From positions 20,001-82,000 of the forward strand of contig CAJNDS010000017.1 of assembly GCA_905221605.1 (NCBI GenBank): 62,000 bases of DNA. Reading direction: 5' to 3'. Within the stretch, counting starts at the first letter, position 1. Each line of letters begins with the position of its first letter. Shown here piece by piece: positions 1-9,549 of the stretch. The translations under genes and the position numbers were made by a program. Under the pieces are notes generated by a model. That model worked only from the letters and a program-made list of their open reading frames with translations. It was not told the DNA's origin and searched no databases. Source of the DNA: Symbiodinium natans (lineage: Eukaryota > Sar > Dinophyceae > Suessiales > Symbiodiniaceae).

Positions 1-688
1 GGGCAACTTCTAGCTGATCAGTCCATGTAAACCCCGCTCTGATGTGCTGCTGCTTCGCTTCAAGCACGTAGGTGAAACCCGAGCGAAATCCACTGGCGCG
101 CAGGATCCCCGAAAATTCATCAAGCTTCTTGGGTGTCACGGGCAGCGGGTCCATTCGCCTCAGCTCCATGACTTTGGTCCAAGCCGCCCAGTGGGATCTT
201 TTGGATTTGTCCGTGCCTACCGCATACTTCAGCTCCTCAAACTCTGCCATGGCATGCGCGAGCGCCCCCTCGTCCCCGGCAATATGCAAGGCCATGTCCA
301 GCGATCCTCTGGCTCTCTTGGCCTTCGGAGCTGCTGGCTCCAAAGGTGCATCCTTGCGCTTGCGCAGGAGCCCGCAAAAAGGAAGCCGGGAGCCCACTTG
401 CAAAGCAGCAGGTGAACAACCCATGGGATGGTGTTGAGGACGCTGACTGTCACGTACCGTTACATCACGCACGGCAGCTTGCGCAGGTAACGCGAGGAGC
501 TGTCCAATTGACACCGCTGGCTCTGGCCCCACCACATCACTGCATGACCAAGGGATTCCACCACTGCCTGCGATTGGCCGAGGACTCAAAGTGGAGGACG
601 TTTGCCTTGCCCATAGCAGGCCGGACCTCAGAACGGCCGTCCTGGCATCGCCTGATCGTCTCCGCCCTGAACCAAGTTCGCGATGCAT
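1..688 (-). CDS. Tyrosine recombinase N-terminal part, open at the left edge
   Basis: An uninterrupted frame runs from an ATG at 688-686 to base 2, about 229 residues, and continues off-window. The first ~110 residues are low complexity with a basic Lys/Arg patch. From about residue 150 comes a helical segment with SKRSHWAAW, then LPVTPKKLDEF, then ASGFRSGFTYVLEAKQQH. A W-x-x-W pair, a TPxKLxxF helix start and a Y-x-x-x-A-K-x-x-H helix fit the SAM-like core-binding domain of phage-integrase-type recombinases. The catalytic Arg/His/Tyr domain would lie beyond the edge. The ORF follows the RT ORF in the same frame after three stops between 859 and 766. It is absent from a list of closed ORFs because it has no stop in the window. 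Confidence 0.55.
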   Translation of the reverse strand, partial: MHRELGSGRRRSGDARTAVLRSGLLWARQTSSTLSPRPIAGSGGIPWSCSDVVGPEPAVSIGQLLALPAQAAVRDVTVRDSQRPQHHPMGCSPAALQVGSRLPFCGLLRKRKDAPLEPAAPKAKRARGSLDMALHIAGDEGALAHAMAEFEELKYAVGTDKSKRSHWAAWTKVMELRRMDPLPVTPKKLDEFSGILRASGFRSGFTYVLEAKQQHIRAGFTWTDQLEVA

Positions 689-856
689 GGGCCCGAGGAG
701 CAAACAGCTGCGGCTAACAAAGAAGCAAAACCAAAGCAAGCAGTCGGAATGAAAGGAAAACAATCAACGGGCTAGGACTCGAAAGCAAGTTGCACGAGTC
801 TGCGAGCAACAGCAGGCTTATATCCGATTTTCAGGCTCACGTCGACTGTGCGGCTT

Positions 857-3655
857 CTAGGCTTCACCTCCTCCCGAGAGGGACGGCAAAACCCAGAACA
901 AGTCGCGCGCCCTGGGCGGAACCTCGCACCGCGGACTGCCCGTCACCGCTGCAGGCACCGAGCCACGGCTCAGCGCATCAGCAACGTCATTCAGCACCCC
1001 GGGCAGATGCTCCCCCCAGAGCGGCGCGACATTAAAAGCTGCCAGCGTCACTGTCAACTCAGAGGCGATATATGTGAGCAGCGGGCTTTTGGCCTTGAAC
1101 TCTAAGGCTGCCTGTAACGCAGCACTGTTGTCAGTCTGAAGAAAGAAACGAACGTGCTCACCGTGAAAAACGGGACCGAAGGTTTTGATTGCCAAAACAA
1201 CGGCCCACAATTCAAACTCGGTTTGGTAGGCAGGATCACCGATTTGGGCCCCGCCACCCAATAACTGCATGTCTTGAGCCGTCAGGGGCTCGCTAAACCA
1301 AGCCCGAACCGCTCCCGACACATACAACACTGCACCTATCCCAGTGGGACAGGCGTCGGTTTGTATCAGGACTACCGGCGGCTCAGGACTGAAATCGTAC
1401 ACATGTCGCATGACTGGTCCATGAGTAGACGCCTCTGCCAGCGGCCCCTTCAACGTTGCTCTAACCATGGCCTCTAACCAGAGAACGGCGTGCAAAATCT
1501 GTTTGATGAACGTTAGGCCTTTCCTTTGCCGAGTGCCCGACTTGACAGATTTTGGCCCTTCAGCGGAGTGAACAGCAGCCCAGATCATTGACGTCCAAGG
1601 CCGGGCACTGGGCATGAGGTTGGAGACCCAGCTGAGAAGGCCGGCAATTTGTCGCAAACGAGCAGTGGCTATCATGCCCTTCGCAGCTTTGATCTCGGCA
1701 AACGCATCGAGTAGCTTTTGGGCTTTGTCAGCCGTCAAGCATACCACCATACGTCTTGCATCTTCGCTCAACTGCAAAGAGACCCCGATCCAATCAACGT
1801 GAATGCCTCGGACGGTCTTGTGCCACGCGAGCTGGAAGCCAAGGCAGGTCCAGAACAAGGTGTACCTGGCAAACACCAAGGTTCTGTCCCTGCGCACTTT
1901 GCCCATAGCAATCATCAGCGGATCATCCACGAAGCACTGCACACGACCCTCAGGATCTCTAGTCGCTGCTTGCCCCAGCCGCATAATAGCTGCAGCCACT
2001 CGTCCCCACAAAACCGGACCGCAAGCCAATCCGAAGCAAATGACCTTCAAGAGAAAGAACCCCTTGGAGCCTTTGACCACGATGTACCCCCGCTCATCGG
2101 GATGCACTTCCAAGGTATAGAAAGCATCAGAAAAATCAGCGATCATAAACTCAGGAGTGCAGCCGCGATTTCGAGGATCTCTCACAATGTGTCGCAACGA
2201 ATCGGCCACATCGGAAATGCGTGGTAAGACAATTCTTTCACGAAGATCCATCAAGCCGTTGATCCCGGAGCGCCTCATGTCGACCAATAGCCGAACCTTT
2301 TCAACATCACCTCGTTGCTTGATGATGCATGCCAGCTTTGTGAGTTTGGCATGGGGCCCGACTGCATCGGTAACTTCCTGCCAGCTAGCCACCAGTTCGG
2401 CACGGCCGTCTGCAACCAGCCTGTCTAGTTCTAGCTCAGCCTTCGGCCCAGCCTCCTGGAAGGATTTATAGTTTTGCGCGCGACCATCCCAGTCCTCAAT
2501 CAAGGTCCCGATGGCCTGAGAAGCTTTGATGGATGCGGAAACACTATCAGTGCTGGGGAAGACATTTGTGTGAATGATGGGCCTCGAGATTCCAAGTGGA
2601 AATCCCTCATTCATCCACTTTGGCACGACGTGCGCATCCGGGTCGTGGGCTTCCGTCATCAACTGCTGCAGGAGCTGGTCTTGAAACCCGCGCTCTCTCA
2701 AGGGAGCGCGAAAGACAGCGCTCAACCTAGCTCTTGCTTTTGCGATAACAGCCTCAGAAAAGGGGCACGTCGTTGTCGACTTCTCGAACGAGTCCAAAGC
2801 GCAGCCATCCAAGCAAGCATCCAAGGCAACACGAATGTTGTCGCCCACCTTGCGCAGCGACGCCGACCGTGCAACTGCCCGTCTCGGGTCCCGGAGCCCG
2901 CCAAGGCATGATGCATTTTCTTGCTCCCTGATCTGTGATCGCGATTGCAGCTGTGAGCTCGAATTGTTCGCGCCAGCATCCACGTCGTTGCCATGAATGA
3001 GGCTCTTCCTGACAAGAACATTCTGATGCACACCCACTCTCATGTAGGTCACTTGATCTCTGGCACGCTGCCCTTCTGAAGAGTGAAGCCACTGAACCAA
3101 CGCATTTGCATGGCTTACCCACGGGTTGCAGCAACGTTCACCATGGCTCACGGCGAGGTGCACGTCAGGCGTCAACCACTCAGCGTTAGTCAGGACTGCG
3201 ATCTCCCTTTCAGACCCTGCTTCGCCATTGCTCTGAAGCAAACTGAAAGGCTGCCGCTGTATTCTCCGCGAGAGCCGCTGGAGGAGCTTCGTCTGCCACA
3301 CAGGGGAGCTCTCAGCGCTAATGAAGGAAACTGTGCCATCCAACTTGAGCGCCCACAAACATAGAGCAACGGCCTTCTCCAGCAAGCAGGTTTCCTGCCC
3401 TGTCAATGGGTCTGCAGGGCAGGAAACTGACCCGCCTGAGAAAGTGACATGAAGATGATTGGCCTTTGAAACCAAGGATTTTGCTTGGCCAAAACTCTCC
3501 TCAGCTAATAACGCGTCTTGCGGGAACGGCTCCAACACGCTGACCACTCCAGAGCCCGCTTGTCGCAGTGCGTCTGAGAAGCTGGTGCACTCAGTGGACA
3601 CTTCCAAGAAAATGAACTCCTGCCTCTGTGGTCTGTCGCGACGAGAGGCAGTCAC
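857..3655 (-). CDS. Reverse transcriptase-RNase H polyprotein of the retrotransposon
   Basis: About 932 residues. RT motif A is near residue 503 (FMIADFSDAFY), motif B near 541 (FGLACGPVLWGR) and the catalytic motif C near 574 (CFVDD). The RNase H domain starts near 763 (LIQTDACPTG) and keeps an E in TEFELWAV (~814), a D in QTDNS (~842) and a last D in VADALSR (~893), so all four acidic residues are present. Residues ~12-125 (FLEVSTECTS at the start, SAESSPVWQ near 115) are faintly like the eroded methyltransferase-type domain found before RT in some dinoflagellate polyproteins; this is weak. No protease or DDE integrase is seen. The first in-frame start-like codon is GTG; there is no ATG at the 5' end. 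The frame is the Gag frame, separated by one UGA, so translation probably depends on readthrough or an upstream start. Confidence 0.9.
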   Translation of the reverse strand: MTASRRDRPQRQEFIFLEVSTECTSFSDALRQAGSGVVSVLEPFPQDALLAEESFGQAKSLVSKANHLHVTFSGGSVSCPADPLTGQETCLLEKAVALCLWALKLDGTVSFISAESSPVWQTKLLQRLSRRIQRQPFSLLQSNGEAGSEREIAVLTNAEWLTPDVHLAVSHGERCCNPWVSHANALVQWLHSSEGQRARDQVTYMRVGVHQNVLVRKSLIHGNDVDAGANNSSSQLQSRSQIREQENASCLGGLRDPRRAVARSASLRKVGDNIRVALDACLDGCALDSFEKSTTTCPFSEAVIAKARARLSAVFRAPLRERGFQDQLLQQLMTEAHDPDAHVVPKWMNEGFPLGISRPIIHTNVFPSTDSVSASIKASQAIGTLIEDWDGRAQNYKSFQEAGPKAELELDRLVADGRAELVASWQEVTDAVGPHAKLTKLACIIKQRGDVEKVRLLVDMRRSGINGLMDLRERIVLPRISDVADSLRHIVRDPRNRGCTPEFMIADFSDAFYTLEVHPDERGYIVVKGSKGFFLLKVICFGLACGPVLWGRVAAAIMRLGQAATRDPEGRVQCFVDDPLMIAMGKVRRDRTLVFARYTLFWTCLGFQLAWHKTVRGIHVDWIGVSLQLSEDARRMVVCLTADKAQKLLDAFAEIKAAKGMIATARLRQIAGLLSWVSNLMPSARPWTSMIWAAVHSAEGPKSVKSGTRQRKGLTFIKQILHAVLWLEAMVRATLKGPLAEASTHGPVMRHVYDFSPEPPVVLIQTDACPTGIGAVLYVSGAVRAWFSEPLTAQDMQLLGGGAQIGDPAYQTEFELWAVVLAIKTFGPVFHGEHVRFFLQTDNSAALQAALEFKAKSPLLTYIASELTVTLAAFNVAPLWGEHLPGVLNDVADALSRGSVPAAVTGSPRCEVPPRARDLFWVLPSLSGGGEA

Positions 3656-3694
3656 CTGACATTTTCCAGGTTGCCCACTGGCCGCGCCAGCCTC

Positions 3695-5296
3695 TCACTT
3701 GCTCTTGCCACGTCCGCCCTTTCCAGCCCCCTTGGAGGGGCATTGGGACGTTGGGTGCGGCCCCAAGCATGACTGGCAGCAGTGGGCCCTCTTGTTCTTA
3801 CATGGCTCCTCGCATGCTGTGCCATCCCCTTTGGAGTACGCAAAGCACACCTCAGTGCCATCAGCTGTGGTGACAAACAGGCCCCCGACCTTCTTCGGAT
3901 GCTGCGACGTTGGAGCTCCAGCTGCAGGCCTCTTCGGAGCTTGCTCTTCCGACTCTCTCCTCTCACGTTCCTTCCTGCGCTTCTTGGCTTGCCTTGAGGT
4001 TCCTTGAAATGGGGTCCCCTGGAACGACCTGCCACCGGCTGCACCCTTTCCCATAGCATTGTCAACAGCCTCCTGCACATGCTCTGGCACGTTGATTCTG
4101 CTGGCCTTCTCAGCGCTCATAAGCTTGCCGCCCCTTGCCAAGAAATCTTGAGCTGGCTTTGTCACATTGTCGTGCCAGTACTCCCAGTTTCGGGCAGCAT
4201 AGACAAACACACCTGTCCACGGGGCAGCGGCATCAAAGTTGATGCCCATTGGCAGGCGGCCTTCAAGGCTAGCCTTCGTGAGCTGCCGGCGAAATCTCTC
4301 GAAAAGCTCTGCACGCAGCTTGTCCTCAGCCACCATGAGCAAATGCCAGCATTCAGGATAATCTGCGTTGAGCCTAGCCACCCGCTTAAAGTACTCGTCC
4401 AAGCAAGCAGAGGTAACCACCTGCTTCGGCACCGGTGGTGACCCAGTACCAGGGTGCCTGAGCATAAACAGGCATGTTTTGTAGACCTCCCAACAAGCTG
4501 CCCATGCCTCAAAGGACGGTGGCCCGGGCACATCCAGCGCTTTGAAAGTTCCGTCTTGTTGGAGCACCCACGCCCGAGCCTTCATCTGCTTCTGCACGCG
4601 TCGGCCAAAAGGCGTCAGCACCGAGAAATCAGCGTATGGAGCCTCACCACGCGCAACTACCTTAGCATGCAGTGCGGCCACTTGTTCTGGTGTAGGCTCC
4701 GAATCCGGGGTGGGTTCGGCACCTGTAATCTCTTGATAGTTCACATAAGCTCTATCCAGCTCGGACTTGCTCAACAACTCAATCTCTGATTCATCCAGCT
4801 GGTCCAGAACTGATGAGGTTTTGATTCGCTTTGCTGGGGCTTGTCCCGCGCTTTGAGCAGGAGCAGCTGAACCTACTTGCTGACCGGGATCTTCGAGAGG
4901 ATCCAAATCCGGTAGGTCAAACTTCTTTCTAGCCACACGCCACATCAACGCCACCTGAATAACTTCCACAGGGCTAAGGGCCCTAGGCTCACCCCCTGTG
5001 ACAGGAATTCGCACGCTGCCCAATGCGTGCCTCAATGTGGCTAACGGCAAGGCCGAGAAAATGCGGATGTTGGGCATGACTCCTAGCTGACGATCAATGT
5101 CGGTCCATACTGCAGTTGCCACCCCGGTCCACTGAACAATGTCGCTCAGCAGATTCATCCCAGCTAGTTCCGTAGCCGTCGGCAACTGAGCTGCCATGGC
5201 CGACAAAGAATCAAATAGCGCTGAGGGAGCCTCGTGCCAAAATGGCACTATGCATGTAGAGATGCGTTTCAGATGTTTCCAATCCCTCCAGGCCAC
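3695..5296 (-). CDS. Gag-like nucleocapsid ORF of the retrotransposon
   Basis: 533 residues as read from the first ATG; an internal ATG at 5197 (MAAQLPT) is an equally good start. The C-terminus is basic (QAKKRRKERERR) and carries a Cys/His cluster: CFAYSKGDGTACEEPC, then HCCQSCLGPHPTSQCP, a zinc-finger-like RNA-binding module, ending in a GKGGRGKSK tail. This is the usual C-terminal design of Gag-type proteins. The rest is not recognisable by motif. It lies directly upstream of RT-RNase H, and its TGA stop (3697-3695) is the only stop between the two in this frame. Role inferred: packaging of element RNA. Confidence 0.75.
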   Translation of the reverse strand: MAWRDWKHLKRISTCIVPFWHEAPSALFDSLSAMAAQLPTATELAGMNLLSDIVQWTGVATAVWTDIDRQLGVMPNIRIFSALPLATLRHALGSVRIPVTGGEPRALSPVEVIQVALMWRVARKKFDLPDLDPLEDPGQQVGSAAPAQSAGQAPAKRIKTSSVLDQLDESEIELLSKSELDRAYVNYQEITGAEPTPDSEPTPEQVAALHAKVVARGEAPYADFSVLTPFGRRVQKQMKARAWVLQQDGTFKALDVPGPPSFEAWAACWEVYKTCLFMLRHPGTGSPPVPKQVVTSACLDEYFKRVARLNADYPECWHLLMVAEDKLRAELFERFRRQLTKASLEGRLPMGINFDAAAPWTGVFVYAARNWEYWHDNVTKPAQDFLARGGKLMSAEKASRINVPEHVQEAVDNAMGKGAAGGRSFQGTPFQGTSRQAKKRRKERERRESEEQAPKRPAAGAPTSQHPKKVGGLFVTTADGTEVCFAYSKGDGTACEEPCKNKRAHCCQSCLGPHPTSQCPSKGAGKGGRGKSK

Positions 5297-5299
5297 AAC

Positions 5300-6329
5300 C
5301 GCACTAGCATTGTTACTCAGTCACGCTGTGACGCCGCAAAGAGTGTGTTTTTCGTAGGATTTACTAAAAAACGTGTTTTTTGAATCGCATGAACGGAATG
5401 GAGGATACTGCCCAACACATAGGCGACAGACGCAGCAAGCAGTGCAACACAGCGTGCGACGGAATCATGTTACACGTGTTTTTGCTTCTGTGCTAGAAAA
5501 GACAGGCCTGTAATTAAACTTGTTCATACACTACATTAATTAAAACATAATGCGTAATAGGGAACCTGACCTAATGGCTTCACTTAAGCATTCATTGAGT
5601 GAGCTAAAACATGTTCCTTCTTCTTTTCGTGAACAAGCACAGTACTTAATTTAACTAAAGTTTTTCGTTTCTGGAAAATAACATACGTAAAGTCTTTCCA
5701 ACAATTTGATTAGTCTTCTGAAGGGTTAGTAAATAAATTGAGTTCGTAGACCAATAATTAACTAAAGGAATTCAATGAACTAAACTTACTAAGAACAGTA
5801 ACTACGGCCTTTTGTTTGCTGATATTAATGTAGTCAAAATCATTTCAATTGTGGATTTAGTTTACTTAAAGGTGAAGCAAATGAATGAAACTAATTAGTA
5901 TACCCTTAACTAAACGAATTCGATAATTTAAATTAAACAAGCCACGATCCTTAACAACAATTCAATTGGTTCGGCCTGACTAGATTATTTACTTTAAACG
6001 AATACTTTAATAGGCCTTCCCAAGAAAAAACTACATTTAGTTTCTGATTCTAAGAGGTAGATAGCATTCAACTAACTAAATGTCTATCCTTTTTTTACTT
6101 CAACCTCAACCAGACTAAATGAATGACAGTTGTAAAGCAAATTAGATTAATTAAAGCCTACTTATCAGGAAACTTGACCTCGTCGTGTCATTTAGGCATT
6201 ACATCGATTAGATAAAATGTTACTTACATCACAGTTTTTAACAAATAGTTGAATTAGCTTTATTGCTGCTGAACTGTGCTCTCTGAACAAACAAAAACCA
6301 AGTCTGGAGGCCTATAATTACAAGGCAGG
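5300..6329. other. AT-rich gene-free spacer
   Basis: About 1 kb of AT-rich DNA with many scattered AACTAAA/TTTAGTT-like words, stop codons in all frames and no recognisable coding or RNA motif. It separates the retrotransposon from the folded 162-bp array, and the base composition changes sharply at about 5320. Nothing else is seen. Confidence 0.6.
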
Positions 6330-7835
6330 CCGTCACGAAAAGATTGGTTTTTTAGGGACAGTACAGCACTTTGGGGATCTGAAGGGCTGAAAGTGCTGTA
6401 CTGTCCCTAACAAAGCAATCCCAGAAGCGGAAAACGCTGTACTGTCCCTAAAAAACCTAAAAAACCAATTCTGGGGACCTGTACAGGCAGCCCGTCTTCA
6501 AAAGATTGGTTTTTTAGGGACAGCACAGCACTTTCAGCACCTCAGACCCTCAAAGTGCTGTACTGTCCCTAAAAAACCAATCCCATAAACATAAAGTGCC
6601 GTACTGTCCCTAAAAAACCTAAAAAACCAATTCTGGAGGCCTATACAGGTAGACCCTCACGAAAAGATTGGTTTTTTAGGGACAGTACAGCACTTTCAGC
6701 ACCTCAGGCCTTCAAAGTGCCGCACTGTCCCTAAAAAACCAATCCCATAAACATAAAGTGCCGTACTGTCCCTAAAAAACCTAAAAAACCAATTCTGGAG
6801 GCCTATACAGGTAGACCCTCACGAAAAGATTGGTTTTTTAGGGACAGTACAGCACTTTCAGCACCTCAGGCCTTCAAAGTGCCGCACTGTCCCTAAAAAA
6901 CCAATCCCAGAAGCAGAAAGTGCCGTACTGTCCCTAAAAAACCAAAAAAACCAATTCTGGAGGCCTATACAGGTAGACAATCACGAAAAGATTGGTTTTT
7001 TAGGGACAGTACAGCACTTTCAGCACCTCAGGCCTTCAAAGTGCCGTACTGTCCCTAAAAAACCAATCCCAGAAGCAGAAAGTGCTGTACTGTCCCTAAA
7101 AAACCTAAAAAACCAATTCTGGAGGCCTATACAGGTAGACCCTCACGAAAAGATTGGTTTTTTAGGGACAGTACAGCACTTTCAGCACCTCAGGCCTTCA
7201 AAGTGCCGCACTGTCCCTAAAAAACCAATCTTTGGAAGAGGGCCTGTCTCTATAGGCCACCAGAATTGGTTTTTTAGGTTTTTTAGGGACAGTACGGCAC
7301 TTTCTGCTTCTGGGATTGGTTTTTTAGGGACAGTACAGCACTTTCAGCACCTCAGGCCTTCAAAGTGCCGTACTGTCCCTAAAAAACCAATCTTTGGAAG
7401 AGGGCCTGTCTGTATAGGCCACCAGAATTGGTTTTTTAGGTTTTTTAGGGACAGTACAGCACTTTCAGCTTCTGGGATTGGTTTTTTAGGGACAGTACAG
7501 CACTTTCAGCACCTCAGGCCTTCAAAGTGCCGTACTGTCCCTAAAAAACCAATCTTTGGAAGAGGGCCTGTCTGTATAGGCCACCAGAATTGGTTTTTTA
7601 GGTTTTTTAGGGACAGTACAGCACTTTCAGCTTCTGGGATTGGTTTTTTAGGGACAGTACGGCACTTTCAGCACCTCAGGCCTTCAAAGTGCCGTACTGT
7701 CCCTAAAAAACCAATCTTTGGAAGAGGGCCTGTCTGTATAGGCCACCAGAATTGGTTTTTTAGGTTTTTTAGGGACAGTACAGCACTTTCAGCTTCTGGG
7801 ATTGGTGTTTTAGGGACAGTACAGCACTTTCACTC
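6330..7835. repeat. 162-bp tandem array folded into a large inverted repeat
   Basis: The word AGATTGGTTTTTTAGGGACA starts at 6341, 6503, 6665, 6827, 6989 and 7151, exactly 162 bp apart. From about 7225 the same unit runs in the opposite orientation, with CCAATCTTTGG at 7225, 7387, 7549 and 7711, again 162 bp apart. The turn is one shared hairpin at about 7151-7235. Each unit also carries its own hairpin: GGTTTTTTAGGGACAGTAC and its complement flank a short loop. The array can therefore fold at two scales, ~80-bp hairpins and a ~1.3-kb palindrome. It ends at about 7833 in telomere-like CCTAAACCCT. There is no coding potential. Confidence 0.95.
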
Positions 7836-7926
7836 CTAAACCCTAAACCCTACAAGAGGCAAGTCATCTGAGGCCGGTACCTGAGACAGGTAAGAAAATG
7901 AGACCTAGGTACTTGGGGGGGGGTAC

Positions 7927-7951
7927 CATATATATATATATATATATATAT
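7927..7951. repeat. (TA)n microsatellite
   Basis: About 12 TA units, flanked by a G run on the left and a C run on the right, so the block could itself extrude as a cruciform. Confidence 0.9.
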
Positions 7952-8009
7952 GCTCGCCCCCCCCAAGATCCACGCATTTGGCCTCGGGAAGGCTGGTTTT
8001 GGGAGGGGG

Positions 8010-8485
8010 GGGACTCCAGACTCCAGATTTCCAGAAAAAATCTGGAGTACCCCCAGACTCCAGACTCCAGATTTCCAGAAAAAATCTGGAGTACCTCCAG
8101 ACTCCGCACTCCAGTTTTCCAGACAAAAATCTGGAGTACCGGGACCCTGGACTCCAGATTCTGGAGTCTGTAGTCTGGAGTCTGGGGCCGCGACTGGGGC
8201 CGCGGGTACTCCAGATTTTTTCTGGAGTCTGGAGTCTGGGGCCGCGGGTACTCCAGACTTTTTGTGGAAGTCTGGAGTCTGGAGTCCGGGGCCCGGGTAC
8301 TCCAGACTTTTTCTGGAAATCTGGAGTCTGGAGTCCGGAGCCGGGTACTCCAGATTTTTTCTGGAAATCTGGAGTCTGAATTGCGGGGCCCGGGTACTCC
8401 AGATTTCCTCTGGAAATCTGGAGTCCGGGGCCCGGGTACTCCAGATTTTTCTGGCAATCTGGAGTCTGGAGTCCGGGGCCCATGT
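8010..8485. repeat. CTCCAGA/TCTGGAG hairpin array
   Basis: Imperfect tandem units of about 45-60 bp. Each holds CTCCAGATTTCCAG followed by its complement TCTGGAGT, so each folds as a hairpin. The left part is spaced by short C-rich linkers and the right part by GGGGCC(G/C)GGGTACT linkers; orientation effectively changes near 8160-8190, echoing the neighbouring array. The frames it opens (for example around 7864-8504) are repeat translations with no independent support. Confidence 0.85.
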
Positions 8486-8504
8486 TCTCCATATGCACGT
8501 TTAG

Positions 8505-9540
8505 GGATTACGGTTTAGTGTTTCTCGGTTAGTTTTTAGGGTTAGGGTTTAGTGTTTAGGGTCTAGTGTTTAGGTTTTGGTTTTCAAAATTTAGGGTTTA
8601 CTTATTAGGGTTTGGGGTTAAGCGACCTGGGCAATGTCTAAAACACTAAACCTCATAATGATGAAGTTTTAAAACCCCTAAAGGACTAAAACCCCCGTGT
8701 TTTTTTTGGGGGGTTTAGGGTTTAGTGTTTAGGGCTTAGGGTTCAGGATGTGTTGTTTCGGGTTTAGGGTTTAGTGTTTTGTGTTTAGGGTTTAGTGTGT
8801 AGGTTTCAGGGTTTAGTGTTTTGTCTTTAGGGTTGAGTGTTAAGTTTAGGGTCTAGGGTTTACTTTTAGGGTTTAGGGTCAAGCGGCTTGGCTAAAACCC
8901 TAAACCAAACAAAGCCCTAAACTCTAAAATCCAAACAATAAGCATCTGAATCCCCGACGGGTTCTTGGTGTCAGGTTTAGATTTAGTAGGGCTTGAGGTT
9001 CCGGCATTGGGGTTTATTGTTTGGGGTTTAGGGTTTGGTGTGTAGGGTTTAGTGTGTAATGTTTGGGGTTTAGTTTTTAGGGTGTAGTGTTTAGGGTTTA
9101 TGATTAAGCGTTTAGGGTTTCGTGTTAAGTGTTTGGGGTTGGTGCTGAGGGCTTAGTGTTAAGTTTTTAAGGGTGAGTGTTTAGGGTCTAGTGTTGAGTG
9201 CTTAGCGTTTAGTGTTAAGGGTTTCGCGTTTGGTTTTTAGGGTTAAGGGCGTTAAGGATTTTCACAAATTTTGAATGATAAGGGGAAGGCACCGGGGCTT
9301 AGGGTTTAGGGTTTAGGGTTTAGTGTTCAGGGTTTAGTGTGTAGGGTTTAGTGTATAATGTTTAGGGTTTAGTGTTTAGGGTGTAGCGTTGGTTTCGTGT
9401 TAGGTATTTGGGGTTCGTGCTAAGGGCTTAGTATTAAGTTTTGTAGGGTTAGTGTTTAGGGTCTGGTGCTGAGTGGTTAGGGTTTAGTGTGAAGGGTTTC
9501 GGGTTTGGTGTTTAGGGTTCAGGGTTTCAAGGGTTTTTTT
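8505..9540. repeat. Degenerate TTTAGGG telomere-like DNA
   Basis: Dense but imperfect TTTAGGG/GTTTAGTG words over about 1 kb, mostly on the plus strand with a few CCCTAAA blocks (8640-8700, 8895-8930). TTTAGGG is the telomere repeat reported in dinoflagellates and plants. The decay and internal position suggest old interstitial or subtelomeric sequence rather than a live telomere. Confidence 0.75.
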
Positions 9541-9549
9541 TCAAATTTT

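Larger units (their letters stand above)
1..5296 (-). mobile_element. Tyrosine-recombinase (DIRS/Ngaro-type) retrotransposon, left end off-window
   Basis: Three ORFs lie in a row on the minus strand: a Gag-like ORF (5296-3695), RT-RNase H (3655-857), and the start of an ORF resembling the N-terminal core-binding domain of tyrosine recombinases (688 to the left edge). The order gag, RT-RH, recombinase is that of DIRS/Ngaro elements, which use a tyrosine recombinase in place of a DDE integrase; no DDE integrase is visible here. All three ORFs share one reading frame, separated by stops. I found no LTR or terminal repeat: the left end is outside the window and the right end cannot be placed between 5296 and the AT-rich DNA that follows. 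The long intact ORFs suggest a fairly young insertion. The recombinase catalytic residues are off-window, so the class call rests on the N-terminal domain and ORF order. Confidence 0.7.

Noticed and set aside
1-860. Plus-strand ORFs at 44-717 and 790-1105
   Set aside because: They are antisense shadows of the recombinase and Pol reading frames.
6330-7835. CRISPR array
   Set aside because: Regular 162-bp spacing, but no short repeat with unique spacers; units are full-length satellite copies, and the genome is eukaryotic.
7864-8504. Several overlapping 84-197 codon ORFs on both strands
   Set aside because: They are translations of the CTCCAGA hairpin array; open frames arise from repeat length and all frames look alike.
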